DNA from: Gemmata sp.
Lineage (GTDB): Bacteria; Planctomycetota; Planctomycetia; Gemmatales; Gemmataceae
Assembly: GCA_025055115.1 (NCBI GenBank)
Contig: JANWYJ010000027.1
Location: forward strand, 1 to 47,211
Direction of reading: 5' to 3'
Length of the DNA stretch: 47,211 nt
A program made the position numbers and the translations under genes. Every line of letters begins with the position of its first letter. Position 1 is the stretch's first letter. This document shows positions 33,807 to 43,093 of the stretch, one piece after another. The notes under the pieces were generated by a model. It was given only the letters and a program-made list of their open reading frames with translations, searched no databases and was not told the DNA's origin.

Positions 33807-36800
33807 TTAGTTGGATTGGAGGTCTTTCAGGTTTTCTTCCAATAGGGCGATTTGTTTTTCGATCTCCGCAACGAACTCCCGTTGTTGTTGCACCACCTCC
33901 GCGGGGGCATTGGCGACGAATTTTTCGTTGCGGAGCTTGTTTTGGGTGTTTTCAAGGGCTTTGCGTTTGTCGGCGAGTTGTTTTTCGAGCCGTTTGGCTT
34001 CGGCCACCGGGTCGATCAGCCCCGCCAGGGGAACATAGGCTTCAAATTCCGCGGTGATGAGAGTGCCAGATTGTCGGGGTTTGGTGATCTGGGGGCCGGC
34101 CGTCAGTGTGGCGATGCCGGCCAATGGGCCGATGAAGGCGGCCAGTGCGTTGAAGTCTGCGGCCACTGCGTCGGAGCATTTCACGCGGACGTCCAGCTTG
34201 ATTTTTTCCTCCACCTGGTAGCGATTGCGGATTTCGCGGACCCCGCGGACGAGGTGTTGCATCCGGGCAAAGCGGGTTTCCACGGGGGGGCTGATCCATT
34301 GCTGGGGGTAACTCGGCCAGCGCGCGATACAGGCCGCTTCTTCGGCTGGCGTTGGTGCCGGAAGTCCCCGTTGGGGAGCGGCTTGGCCGAGGGCTTCCCA
34401 CAGCGATTCGGACACAAACGGCATCACGGGGTGAACCAGCCGGAGGATGCCATCGAAAGCCCCCGCCAGGACCCGTTGCGCCACGGGGCGGGTGGTATCG
34501 TCTTTGAGCCGGCCTTTGCTCATTTCGATATACCAGTCGCAAAATTCGCTCCAGACAAACTCGTAAATGAGCCGGGCCACGTCGCTGAACTTATAGGCTT
34601 CGAGAGCCGCGGTGACGGCTTGGGTGGTGGTGGCCAAACGCGACAACAGCCAGCGGTCTTCGGTGGGCAGTGCCGCCGGGTCGACAGGAGCGGGACGATA
34701 CCCTTCGAGGTTCAGGAGCAAAAAGCGGGCGGCATTCCACAATTTATTGGCGAAGTTGCGGCCTTCCTCGAAGCGGTCGGAACCTTGTTTGGCGGTGGGG
34801 CGTTCGGGATCATCGGTGGGCCACGGTCCGCCGGGCCGGAATTCCTTTTTGCACGCGGGACAGGCCAGTTTTTTCGTGCGCATGTACATGTGTTCTTGCT
34901 TGACCGGAACATCCTGACCGCAGTGAGGACAAATGTTCGAGACCGGCAAGCGGGCGTCTTGCGTCTCGGTGGCGATTTTGACAATACCATAGCGCAGGGC
35001 ATCAGTTCCGTAAATCTCGATAATGTCGAGGGGATCGACACCGTTGCCCTTGGTTTTGCTCATCGTTTCCCCGAAGCCATCGAGGATTTTCGGGTGGATG
35101 TAGACATGATGGAAGGGAATTTCGCCCACGTTGTAGAGTCCCATCAGCACCATTCGCGCCACCCAGAGGGTGATGATGTCGCGGCTGGTGACGAGGGTAC
35201 TGGTCGGGTAGTACTGGCGGAGTTTCTCCCAATCGGCGGGGGTGCGGTCGGGGCGATTCTCGGGTAGCGTTGGCCCTGGCCAGCCCAAGGTGCTATGTGG
35301 CCAGAGGGCCGAGCTGAACCAGGTGTCGAGCACGTCGGGATCGCGAGTGAAGCCATCGGCTTCGAGAGCGGCTTCGATATCGTCATTGCCTGGAGCCAGG
35401 CATACCACGAAATCCACGTTGAAATCGTCCGCAGCGCGATGGGGCTTATTCTGCCACGAAATCGCAATCCCGGGGCGTGTGCGAAGAAACGGCTGGAGTG
35501 CCCGCGGGGTTGGTTCGGCGACCATGCGGAAGACTTCGGGGGGCTGTTGTTCGGTTTTGTACCACACCGGGATTTGATGACCCCACCACAATTGACGGCT
35601 GATGCACCAATCGCGTTTTTCGGCCAGCCAATCGAGATAGGAACGGGCGTAGCGTTCGGGGAAGAACTTGACCCGGCCCGTGGTGACGGCATCCATTGTC
35701 ATTTGTGCTAAGCCGGGCTGGCCATCGTCGCGGTCCGACATCTTGACGAACCATTGATCCGACAAATACGGTTCGATGGGCGTTTTGCTGCGGTCGCTGA
35801 ATTTCAGCGGAATGATACGTTGTTCCTGGCCAACATACAGGCCCAGTTCTTGCATCTTGTGGGTGACGGCCTCGCGGGCTTTGTAACGATCCATCCCGCG
35901 ATATTCACCACCGTTGTCGTTGATGGTGCCATCGGGGTTGAGAATGTTGATGATGCCGATTTCGGGGTGTCGCTGCCAGCAGGCGTAGTCGTTGGGGTCG
36001 TGGGCGGGCGTGACTTTCACACAACCGGTGCCCAGGGTCGGATCGGCCAAAAGTCCGTCGGCGATGATGGGGATTTTCCGCCCGGTATGGGGTTGGATGA
36101 CGTGTTGGCCAATCAGGTGCTTGTACCGTTCATCGGCGGGGTGAACGCACAGCGCTGTATCGCCGAGCATGGTTTCCGGTCGCGTCGTGCTGAAGGCAAT
36201 GAACACCCCGGGTTGTCCATCGACAGGGTAGCGAAAGGTCCAGAAGCTACCGGGGGTTTCTTCGGTGTAGGTTTCGTCGTCAGCGACACTCGTTTGCAGT
36301 TGCGTATCCCAGTTGACCAGGCGTTGGCCGCGGTAGATGTAGCCAGCGCGGAACATGCGAAAGAACGTTTCCCGAACGGCGCGGGCACAGACGGGGTCGA
36401 GCGTGAAGCGGGTGCGCCGCCAATCGCAACTGGCTCCCAGCGCTTGGAGCTGTTCGAGGATGCGGGCTTCGTATTTGTCTTTCCAAGCCCAGATGCGTTT
36501 GACCAACTCCGCGCGTCCCAGATCGTGGCGGGTTTTCTTCTCGTGCGTGAAAATGAGCCGTTCGACGACCGATTGGGTGGCAATGCCTGCGTGATCGGTT
36601 CCGGGAATCCACAGGGCGTTGTAACCTTGCATACGCCGCCAGCGGATCAAAACATCCTGAAGGGTATTATTGAGCGCATGCCCCATGTGCAGCGCTCCGG
36701 TGACATTGGGCGGTGGAATAACGATGCTGAACGGCTGTCTGTGTGGATCGGGGTCGGAGTGAAAATAGCCCCGTTGCTCCCACACCGCAAGCCATTTCTT

Positions 36801-36845
36801 TTGGGCTTGGGAGGGGTCAAAGGTTTTCGGCAGTTCAATAGCCAT
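33807..36845 (-). CDS. valS: Valyl-tRNA synthetase
   Basis: 1,012 residues, class I aminoacyl-tRNA synthetase charging tRNA-Val, with editing domain. Signature HMGH at 53-56 and TMSKT in the catalytic core, then the anticodon-binding domain and a C-terminal coiled coil (KRLEKQLADKRKALENTQNK). After the TMSKT region there is an insertion with two paired cysteines, CPHCG and CPACKKEF, about 20 residues apart, looking like a zinc ribbon (DNA about 34815-34940); most bacterial ValRS lack it at this place. The ATG at 36845 has AGGAAAGG upstream; a start 10 codons earlier is possible. It is adjacent to cimA on the same strand. Confidence 0.96.
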   Translation of the reverse strand: MAIELPKTFDPSQAQKKWLAVWEQRGYFHSDPDPHRQPFSIVIPPPNVTGALHMGHALNNTLQDVLIRWRRMQGYNALWIPGTDHAGIATQSVVERLIFTHEKKTRHDLGRAELVKRIWAWKDKYEARILEQLQALGASCDWRRTRFTLDPVCARAVRETFFRMFRAGYIYRGQRLVNWDTQLQTSVADDETYTEETPGSFWTFRYPVDGQPGVFIAFSTTRPETMLGDTALCVHPADERYKHLIGQHVIQPHTGRKIPIIADGLLADPTLGTGCVKVTPAHDPNDYACWQRHPEIGIINILNPDGTINDNGGEYRGMDRYKAREAVTHKMQELGLYVGQEQRIIPLKFSDRSKTPIEPYLSDQWFVKMSDRDDGQPGLAQMTMDAVTTGRVKFFPERYARSYLDWLAEKRDWCISRQLWWGHQIPVWYKTEQQPPEVFRMVAEPTPRALQPFLRTRPGIAISWQNKPHRAADDFNVDFVVCLAPGNDDIEAALEADGFTRDPDVLDTWFSSALWPHSTLGWPGPTLPENRPDRTPADWEKLRQYYPTSTLVTSRDIITLWVARMVLMGLYNVGEIPFHHVYIHPKILDGFGETMSKTKGNGVDPLDIIEIYGTDALRYGIVKIATETQDARLPVSNICPHCGQDVPVKQEHMYMRTKKLACPACKKEFRPGGPWPTDDPERPTAKQGSDRFEEGRNFANKLWNAARFLLLNLEGYRPAPVDPAALPTEDRWLLSRLATTTQAVTAALEAYKFSDVARLIYEFVWSEFCDWYIEMSKGRLKDDTTRPVAQRVLAGAFDGILRLVHPVMPFVSESLWEALGQAAPQRGLPAPTPAEEAACIARWPSYPQQWISPPVETRFARMQHLVRGVREIRNRYQVEEKIKLDVRVKCSDAVAADFNALAAFIGPLAGIATLTAGPQITKPRQSGTLITAEFEAYVPLAGLIDPVAEAKRLEKQLADKRKALENTQNKLRNEKFVANAPAEVVQQQREFVAEIEKQIALLEENLKDLQSN

Positions 36846-36883
36846 GGGTGCCTTTCCTGTGAAAACCGTTGCCACAGAGGAGT

Positions 36884-38494
36884 TTAGAGTTCCCCAGCGC
36901 GGCGTTCGACATCCTTGAACAGTTTGTACTCAATACTGTCGACCAATGCCAACCACGAGGCTTCAATGACGTTTTCGCTCACGCCGACAGTCCCCCACAC
37001 ATCGGTGGCATCGCGCGATTCAATAACGACACGCACCCGTGCCGCGGTACCGGCCCGCGGATTGACGACACGCACCTTGTAATCCACCAGGTGCATCTCG
37101 TGCAAGCGCGGGAAGTATGGTAACAGAGCCTTGCGCAACGCCCCATCAAGGGCATTGACGGGGCCATCACCGGTGCTGGCCGTATGCTCGATCTGCCCGT
37201 GGATTTTCAGCCGCACGGTCGCTTCCGTGATCGGCTCCCCGTCGGCGCGTGCTTCAATATTGACGCGATAACTGATGCGTTCGAACCACGGCTTGTATAA
37301 TCGCAGTTTGTTTTGCACTTCCCACGGTTTATGAAGTTTGGCGATTTTGCGCACCAGCAGATCGAACGATGCTTCGGCGGCTTCAAACTCATAGCCCTTA
37401 TTTTCGAGTTCTTGGACTTCGTGAAGAATTTTGGCCATGAGGGCTTTATCGTGGTGAATGTCGTATTTGGCGGTTTTGGTGAGAATGGTCGATTGCCCCG
37501 AAAGTTCCGAGACCAGAATCCGCCGTTCGTTCCCCACCGCTTCGGGGTTGATGTGTTCGTAGGTGCTGGGGTCTTTCGCGACCGCGTGGGTGTGCATACC
37601 CCCCTTGTGGGCGAAGGCACTCTGGCCGACAAACGGCTGGCCGGTGCGGAAATTCATGTTCGCCAATTCGTAGACGTACCGCGACGTTTCGGTCAGCCGT
37701 TGCAGACACCCGGGTTTCAGCACATCGTATTGGTACTTCAAGGCGAGATTGGCAATGACGCTGATCAGATCGACGTTTCCGCACCGCTCACCCAGGCCGT
37801 TGATGGTACCTTGCACCTGCGTAGCGCCGGCCCGAACGGCAGCCAGAGAGTTAGCCACGGCCAGATCGCAGTCGTTGTGACAATGGATGCCTACGTCGCA
37901 GGGCAACTCCCGGCGCACCTGCTGCACGACCTCGGCAATCCGTTCCGGCATGGTGCCGCCGTTGGTATCGCACAGGATGACGACACTGGCCCCGGCGGCG
38001 GCGGCGGTTTGCAATGTCCGCAGCGCATACTCAGCATTGGCGCGGTAACCGTCGAAGAAGTGTTCCGCGTCGTAAAACACCTCGCGGCCTTGCTGGCGGC
38101 AGAAGGTGATGGAATCGGCGATCATGCGGAGGTTTTCTTCCAAGCTCGTCCCAAGGACGTTGGTGACGTGGAAGTCCCAGGTTTTGCCGACGATGGTTAC
38201 CACCGGCGTCTGCGCTGCGATGAGGGCCTTCAGACCGGTGTCGTTGTCGGGTGTGGTATTTTTTTTGCGCGTCATGCCGAAGGCTACGACTTTGGCATGA
38301 CTGAGAGGGAGTTGTTGGACCGCTTGGAAATACTCAGCGTCCTTGGGATTGGAAAGGGGGTAACCGCCTTCGATGTAATCGATGCCAATTTCATCGAGGC
38401 GTTTGGTGAGCAGCAGTTTGTCTTGCAACGAGAAATTGACACCTTCGCCTTGGCTGCCGTCGCGGAGCGTGGTGTCGTAGATGGCGATACGCAT
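36884..38494 (-). CDS. cimA: Citramalate synthase
   Basis: 536 residues, DRE-TIM metallolyase. It condenses pyruvate and acetyl-CoA to citramalate, the first step of the threonine-independent isoleucine route. The TIM barrel starts IYDTTLRDGSQGEGVNFS; metal ligands lie in GIHCHNDCDLAVAN; FAHKGGMHTHAVAKDPSTYEHI is the subdomain characteristic of CimA rather than LeuA. The C-terminal LeuA_dimer regulatory domain is present (about 400-520), so feedback inhibition is expected. Start: ATG 38494 (MRIAIYDT) agrees with the family; an ATG at 38569 has its GGAGG touching the codon. Upstream lies an Ile/Val leader peptide with a terminator, a classical attenuator. Confidence 0.92.
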   Translation of the reverse strand: MRIAIYDTTLRDGSQGEGVNFSLQDKLLLTKRLDEIGIDYIEGGYPLSNPKDAEYFQAVQQLPLSHAKVVAFGMTRKKNTTPDNDTGLKALIAAQTPVVTIVGKTWDFHVTNVLGTSLEENLRMIADSITFCRQQGREVFYDAEHFFDGYRANAEYALRTLQTAAAAGASVVILCDTNGGTMPERIAEVVQQVRRELPCDVGIHCHNDCDLAVANSLAAVRAGATQVQGTINGLGERCGNVDLISVIANLALKYQYDVLKPGCLQRLTETSRYVYELANMNFRTGQPFVGQSAFAHKGGMHTHAVAKDPSTYEHINPEAVGNERRILVSELSGQSTILTKTAKYDIHHDKALMAKILHEVQELENKGYEFEAAEASFDLLVRKIAKLHKPWEVQNKLRLYKPWFERISYRVNIEARADGEPITEATVRLKIHGQIEHTASTGDGPVNALDGALRKALLPYFPRLHEMHLVDYKVRVVNPRAGTAARVRVVIESRDATDVWGTVGVSENVIEASWLALVDSIEYKLFKDVERRAGEL

Positions 38495-38589
38495 ACCAAT
38501 TCCAGGTGGGGTCGTGGATTCAGGGGGTTGTGCCAGCAGTTCGGTCGCCAGAACGGGTCGCTCGTTCATCCTCCGCCGGCCCTGCAACG

Positions 38590-38616
38590 AAAAAACCCCG
38601 AAGGGGTGCTTCGGGG
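38590..38616 (-). terminator. Rho-independent terminator acting as the cimA attenuator
   Basis: On the minus strand CCCCGAAG (38616-38609), a 5-base loop CACCC, CTTCGGGG (38603-38596) and then six T (38595-38590). It lies between the leader peptide and cimA, in the direction of cimA transcription. Its 5' arm overlaps one side of a competing 8-base-pair antiterminator, listed separately. Confidence 0.9.
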
Positions 38617-38646
38617 TCGTCGTGGCTGATGGAGGGGCCGACCCCG
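38612..38646 (-). promoter_or_regulatory. Antiterminator pairing in the cimA leader
   Basis: CGGGGTCG (minus strand, 38646-38639), just past the leader-peptide stop, is perfectly complementary to CGACCCCG (38619-38612). The latter includes the C-run of the terminator's 5' arm, so the two structures exclude each other. A ribosome finishing at the stop codon would cover 38646-38639 and let the terminator form; one stalled on Ile/Val codons would leave it free. Confidence 0.75.
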
Positions 38647-38649
38647 TGT

Positions 38650-38736
38650 TCACCCGCTGCGCATAATCGCAATAACGCCCACAATCGCGATCGTGAACGT
38701 CGGGCACAGGGCGGTTGTCGCAGCTTGGCTCAACAC
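38650..38736 (-). CDS. Branched-chain amino acid leader peptide of cimA
   Basis: A 28-codon frame, GTG at 38736 to TGA at 38650-38652. Its second half reads FTIAIVGVIAIMRSG: four Ile and two Val within nine codons, plus Leu earlier. It ends about 35 bases before the terminator hairpin. Enrichment in the end products of the pathway that cimA feeds is the hallmark of attenuation. The start is uncertain: GTG, the TTG just after it, or internal codons are possible, and the ribosome-binding site is weak. A five-codon frame (ATG at 38745) overlaps the GTG and could couple into it. Confidence 0.75.
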   Translation of the reverse strand: MLSQAATTALCPTFTIAIVGVIAIMRSG

Positions 38737-38824
38737 GGTTCAGACATCCCAATGTTTGAACACTTCATCAACTTAGCTCGCCACGGTGGACTGTCAAGGG
38801 CCATTCAGCAGGAACGACGAATGA

Positions 38825-41800
38825 TCAGCGGATCGTGTCGCCTTCTTCCTCCTCGTCCTCGTCCTCCTCGGCGCGAAGGCTGCGCTCGGGTATTGGGTCG
38901 CCTTCGATGACGAAACCGCGGACCTGGGTTTGCCCATCCACGTTCAGCAGGACGCGGTAGGTTCCCGCGGGAACCAAGGGTGGCAGAACCCCAGGGCGAG
39001 CCGTTCCTCCCCGGGTACTCCAGGTGACGCGATGCAGCCCGGGGTTGGTAGGTCCGGTCATCTCGGCGATCTTTTTGCCCTCGACATCCTGGAATTCCAG
39101 CGTCACTTTGTTGGCTTTTTGGGGCAAGGAATAGTAGATGTGGGCACCTGGCGGCGGGTTCTGCCCGACAAACTGCCGCCCCGACGAGCCGTGCCGCGGC
39201 AAGGGCTGCCAGCGGGTAACGGTGTTGGGCCGATAGAGGGTCGGCTCGGTGGCGATCTTCTCGCTGGTCATTTGCCGCAGGGCCGTGACATCGAGAATCC
39301 ACAGGCTGCGGCCGTGGGTGGCCGCGACAATCTCTCCGGCCGTGGGATGAACCGCGATTTCGTGGACCGCGACGGTGGGGAGGTTGTTGTTGAGTTTGGT
39401 CCAGGAACCGCCGCGATCGAGCGAGACGAAAAGTGCAAATTCCGTGCCGCAATAGAGCAAATTCGGATTCACCACGTCCTCGCGCAAGCACCGTGTCGAA
39501 CCGTAGGGCAGGTTCGCGGTGATCGGCTTCCACGTTTGCCCGAAGTCATCGGTCATGTAGAGGTAGGGGTTATCGTCGTCGAGGCGGTGAGCGTCGAAGC
39601 ACACATAGGCGCGGCCTTCGGCGAAACGCGAGGCTTCGATGGTGGCGACCCACGTCGGTTTCTTCAGCCCAACTTTCTCGGTGACATTCGTCCAATCTTT
39701 GCCACCGTTGCGTGTCACCCACAAATAGCCATCATCGGTGCCCACCCACAGCACATCGGGGTTCTTGGGCGATTCGGCCAAGGCGGTGGCACTGCCGTGT
39801 TTGGTTCGGGTGATCTCGGGCGAGATGATCTTCGGGTCATCACCTTTTTTGACGGATTTGAAGACATAGTTCCCAGCACAGTAGAGGATGTGCGAGTTGG
39901 CATGGGAGAGAATGTAGGGCGTGTTCCAGTTGAAACGGTAACGGGGGCCACCCGGCGGCGGGACGGGTTTGATCGACACCCGCTCCCCGGTGCGCAGATG
40001 GTAGCGCACCATGCCACCATTTTGGCTTTCGGCGTAAATCTGGTCAGGGTCGTTCGGATCGACGCGGCAGACATACCCATCGCCACCGTTGAGGGAGATG
40101 ACATCCTCGTTCACCGGCCCCGGACGGCCGAGCTTGATACTGGGTAAGCCCCAGCAGCCGTTGTCTTGCAAGCCGCCATAGCACCAGTAAGGTTTTTTGG
40201 TGCAGACCGCGACGTGGTAGAACTGCCCCAACGCGAGGTTGTTGTGGTGGTCCCAGTTTTGGCCGCGGTCGTAGGTGGTGTAGAAGCCGCCGTCGGTGCC
40301 GATGATTTGATGGCGGCCGTCTTTGGGATTGATCCAGAGGGCGTGCTGGTCAGCGTGAATGCCGCGGCCCGCGGTTTGGAAGGTTTTGCCACCATCGCGG
40401 GAGACCGCTAGGTTCACGCCCAGAACGTAAAGGTAGTTATCATCACTGGGATCGACACGAATTTGGCTGAAGTACATCGGCCGCGGGTTGATGCTGTTGA
40501 TCCGCGTCCAGGTTTCGCCGCCATCGGTCGATTTGTAGACACCGCCGTATTCGTGGCTGTTGGGGCCTTGGCGGTCTTGAACGTTGGCAGCTTGCCCTCC
40601 GTAGTTGGCACTGTAGGGTCGGGTAGCGGTGGCTCCGCCGGGGCCACCGAAGCCGCCCATCGGTTGGGGTCGTTCCCCGTAGGTGAGTTCGACTTTGATG
40701 ATTTTCCCGTCGCGATTGACCTCAAGTGTCACTTTGTCGTTGGGTTTGGCCTTGCTGGCGACATCCAGCATCTGGTCGTAGGTTTGGATGCGGTTCTCGC
40801 CCATTTTCGTGACGATATCGTCCACCTTCAGACCCGCTTTGTCGGCGGGGCCATCCGCGACGACGCGGATGAGGCGAGCACCTGCACCACCTTCGGCATC
40901 TTCCCCCAAAAGACCCATGTAGGCATTGCTGGCCGCAGCGCCCTTCTTGGGGGGAGTACCCATGCCAATTTTCGAACAATCGACAATAGCAAAGACGACA
41001 TTGGGGTTTTTGCGGTAAATATCCAGACCGATACGGCCCATGTCGTTGGTTGGTAGGCCGTTGGTGAGCTTCTTGAACGTTTTCCCACCGTCGGTGGTTT
41101 TGTAGATGCCGGCGTTCTTGCCCCATTTTTTCACCGGGTCGTAGGTGTCGTAGCCGTCGGGAATGCCACCCCCGGGCCAGGAGTCGTATTCATCGCGACG
41201 CCGTTCCCACATAGCGACATAGATCGTATCGGGATCGGTGGGGTGCATGCGGGCATCAATCACGCCGGTATTCTCATCGAGGTAGAAGATTTTCTCCCAG
41301 GTTTTGCCGCCGTCGGTGGTCTTGAAAAGTCCGCGTTCTTCGTTGGGACCATAAAGCCGTCCCAGGGCACCGACGTACACGATATCGGGATTGTGGGGGT
41401 GAATGAGGATTTTGCCGGTTTGGAAGGTCTGCTTCAGGCCCATGTGCTTCCAGGTTTTGCCCCCGTCGGTGCTTTTATAAACGCCGTCGCCATAGGAAAC
41501 GGAGTTGCGCGGATTGTTTTCCCCGGTGCCCACCCAGACGATATTGCGGTCGGACGGGGCGACACAAACATCACCAATCGACACGGTGGCTTCTTTGTCA
41601 AACAGATGCTGGAATGTGACGCCGTTGTTGGTGGTTTTTACCAAACCGCCGGAGGCTGTGGCGACATAGTATGTGGAGGGGTCGGCCTCATAGACCGCAA
41701 TGGCCGTGATGCGCCCGCTCATGTTCGCCGGGCCGATGTTCCGCCAAGTGAAGGCTTTCACCCATTCCTCGGGAAGGGTGAATTTCGGCGGGGGCGTTTC

Positions 41801-41932
41801 TTTCTCCTCGCGGACTTTTCCTTTGCCTTTGGGCTGTGCGGACAATTCCGGGGGTGAGGCGGTAGTCAGTAGCCCGATGCCCACGACCAAGGCCCAGCAG
41901 CCCAGCATGTAACGAGACCAACTCCTGATCAT
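38825..41932 (-). CDS. Secreted sortilin-like beta-propeller protein with PDZ insert
   Basis: 1,035 residues. A signal peptide (about residues 1-32) leads into BNR/sortilin-type propeller blades, with repeated STDGGKTW-like Asp-box turns. A PDZ-like domain (about residues 335-420, AGARLIRVVADGPADKAGLKVDDIV) interrupts the propeller and is followed by a Gly-rich linker. Propeller blades resume to about residue 880, then a beta domain (VTLEFQDVEGKKIAEMTGPTN) and an acidic tail of Glu/Asp. Families like this are annotated as VPS10 or glycosyl hydrolase BNR proteins; no catalytic function is established. The ATG at 41932 has GGGAG at proper distance, and a TTG five codons earlier is less likely. 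It precedes cimA's leader on the same strand. Confidence 0.9.
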   Translation of the reverse strand: MIRSWSRYMLGCWALVVGIGLLTTASPPELSAQPKGKGKVREEKETPPPKFTLPEEWVKAFTWRNIGPANMSGRITAIAVYEADPSTYYVATASGGLVKTTNNGVTFQHLFDKEATVSIGDVCVAPSDRNIVWVGTGENNPRNSVSYGDGVYKSTDGGKTWKHMGLKQTFQTGKILIHPHNPDIVYVGALGRLYGPNEERGLFKTTDGGKTWEKIFYLDENTGVIDARMHPTDPDTIYVAMWERRRDEYDSWPGGGIPDGYDTYDPVKKWGKNAGIYKTTDGGKTFKKLTNGLPTNDMGRIGLDIYRKNPNVVFAIVDCSKIGMGTPPKKGAAASNAYMGLLGEDAEGGAGARLIRVVADGPADKAGLKVDDIVTKMGENRIQTYDQMLDVASKAKPNDKVTLEVNRDGKIIKVELTYGERPQPMGGFGGPGGATATRPYSANYGGQAANVQDRQGPNSHEYGGVYKSTDGGETWTRINSINPRPMYFSQIRVDPSDDNYLYVLGVNLAVSRDGGKTFQTAGRGIHADQHALWINPKDGRHQIIGTDGGFYTTYDRGQNWDHHNNLALGQFYHVAVCTKKPYWCYGGLQDNGCWGLPSIKLGRPGPVNEDVISLNGGDGYVCRVDPNDPDQIYAESQNGGMVRYHLRTGERVSIKPVPPPGGPRYRFNWNTPYILSHANSHILYCAGNYVFKSVKKGDDPKIISPEITRTKHGSATALAESPKNPDVLWVGTDDGYLWVTRNGGKDWTNVTEKVGLKKPTWVATIEASRFAEGRAYVCFDAHRLDDDNPYLYMTDDFGQTWKPITANLPYGSTRCLREDVVNPNLLYCGTEFALFVSLDRGGSWTKLNNNLPTVAVHEIAVHPTAGEIVAATHGRSLWILDVTALRQMTSEKIATEPTLYRPNTVTRWQPLPRHGSSGRQFVGQNPPPGAHIYYSLPQKANKVTLEFQDVEGKKIAEMTGPTNPGLHRVTWSTRGGTARPGVLPPLVPAGTYRVLLNVDGQTQVRGFVIEGDPIPERSLRAEEDEDEEEEGDTIR

Positions 41933-42187
41933 GGCAGCGACTCCCAAACATTGAGATTAGCGGAGAGAATACGCCATTGCCCGGCTCGCGACTACGAAAA
42001 AGTACCCACTTTCACTCACAACATTGACAACGAATTGTCGTCGTGACACCGCCGGCCCTATGCGTGGTGGCGTCTAGCGCATCATGCGACTCACTGTGTG
42101 GGTTGCCCCGAGGGATGGAGACAACACTTCGCGCGGCAGTGGCGGAAAAAAGTGGGGGAGTTGGCGTGGGGGAGGAGCCGGAGGGAG

Positions 42188-42271
42188 TGCCGAGGAGAGG
42201 ACTTGAACCTCCACGCCCTTGCGGGCGCCAGAACCTGAATCTGGTGCGTCTGCCAATTCCGCCACCTCGGC
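42188..42271 (-). tRNA. tRNA-Leu (anticodon CAG)
   Basis: 84 bases on the minus strand. Acceptor GCCGAGG (42271-42265) pairs with CCTCGGC (42195-42189), discriminator A at 42188. The anticodon arm is CCAGA-TTCAGGT-TCTGG with anticodon CAG. The long variable arm (CGCCCGCAAGGGCG) and the AATTGGCAGACGC D-arm are typical of leucine tRNA. CCA is not encoded. Confidence 0.96.
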
Positions 42272-42356
42272 ATTGTTGTGGGTCTGCGCCAAATTGTGGC
42301 TGGCGAAAGACCCACAACACGGTGGTTATCGTATCTTAAAACCCCAGGGCGGAACG

Positions 42357-43064
42357 TCAAGCCATAGGATGGCGTCGGCGAATGATCCGACGGCGTTCTT
42401 TGCAACCACCAAGAATCCAATTTTTGATGATTTCGAGTTGTTCTTTGGGCGGTGGTGGACGACCCTCATCCGGCATCCGGCCGGAGATGATCGATTCGTA
42501 CAACGGGCTTTTGTCAGGATCACCCGGGACAATGATCGGGTCGCCACCGCGGCCACCCTTGCGAATCGCCGCGAGCGTCGTCAGATCGACACCGCCTTTG
42601 GCCCGACCCGCGGCCCCGTGGCAGTTGTTGCAATAGGCGCGCAGAATCGGTTCAACTTGCTTGAACGAGACGGCTTTGACCTCGATTTTTTTGGGTTCAG
42701 GTGGCTTCGGCTGGGGTTCCGGTTCTGGCTTCTTCGGCTCCGGTTCTTTGGCTTTCACTGGGGGTTCTGGTTTCGGCTCCGGCGGCGGGGGTTGGGGTGA
42801 GGGGGACGGAGTGGGCGGTGGTGGAGCCGGGGAAAGGGGGGGCGGTGGTAGAACATTGGGAGGACTGTCGGCCGGGCTGTTGGATTTGGGTTTCTCCACA
42901 ACCTCAATCACTTTGGGTTTTGCGGCTCCCAGCCACACACCCACAGCCAAACCGGTCATCAGTAAAAAACCGAATATCGAGCCGAAAATCCAATGACCAT
43001 TGGCCGATAGGGGTTCGGATTCCGTGGCGTGAAAGTGCTGCTTGGGGTAACGATAGTTTGGCAT
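42357..43064 (-). CDS. Membrane-anchored monohaem cytochrome c
   Basis: 235 residues. One transmembrane helix at about 25-46 (HWIFGSIFGFLLMTGLAVGV), then about 75 residues very rich in Pro, Glu and Lys as a spacer. A small C-terminal cytochrome c domain carries the haem site C145-N-N-C148-H149 and a likely distal ligand M197 (SGRMPDEG). The spacing and NCHG...GGVDL pattern match the planctomycete cytochrome C domain found in this phylum. It would sit on the periplasmic face as an electron carrier. The ATG at 43064 is the family-like start; the frame open upstream runs into the tRNA and is artefactual. It lies between two tRNA-Leu genes. Confidence 0.85.
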   Translation of the reverse strand: MPNYRYPKQHFHATESEPLSANGHWIFGSIFGFLLMTGLAVGVWLGAAKPKVIEVVEKPKSNSPADSPPNVLPPPPLSPAPPPPTPSPSPQPPPPEPKPEPPVKAKEPEPKKPEPEPQPKPPEPKKIEVKAVSFKQVEPILRAYCNNCHGAAGRAKGGVDLTTLAAIRKGGRGGDPIIVPGDPDKSPLYESIISGRMPDEGRPPPPKEQLEIIKNWILGGCKERRRIIRRRHPMA

Positions 43065-43093
43065 AACCGGTGGGCATGTTGGGGGAAGGTGAG

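Noticed and set aside
33852-35267. 471-codon plus-strand frame opposite valS
   Set aside because: Antisense shadow of a strongly conserved gene; composition is Gly/Phe/Val-rich without motifs. The same holds for the long antisense frames opposite cimA, the propeller gene and the amidohydrolase.
38495-38752. 86-codon N-terminal extension of cimA
   Set aside because: It would run through the attenuator terminator and out of frame over the leader peptide; the family start is at 38494.
42096-42187. Hairpin or gene between tRNA-Leu and the propeller gene
   Set aside because: I looked for a small RNA or terminator here and saw only GC-rich DNA without a T-tract.
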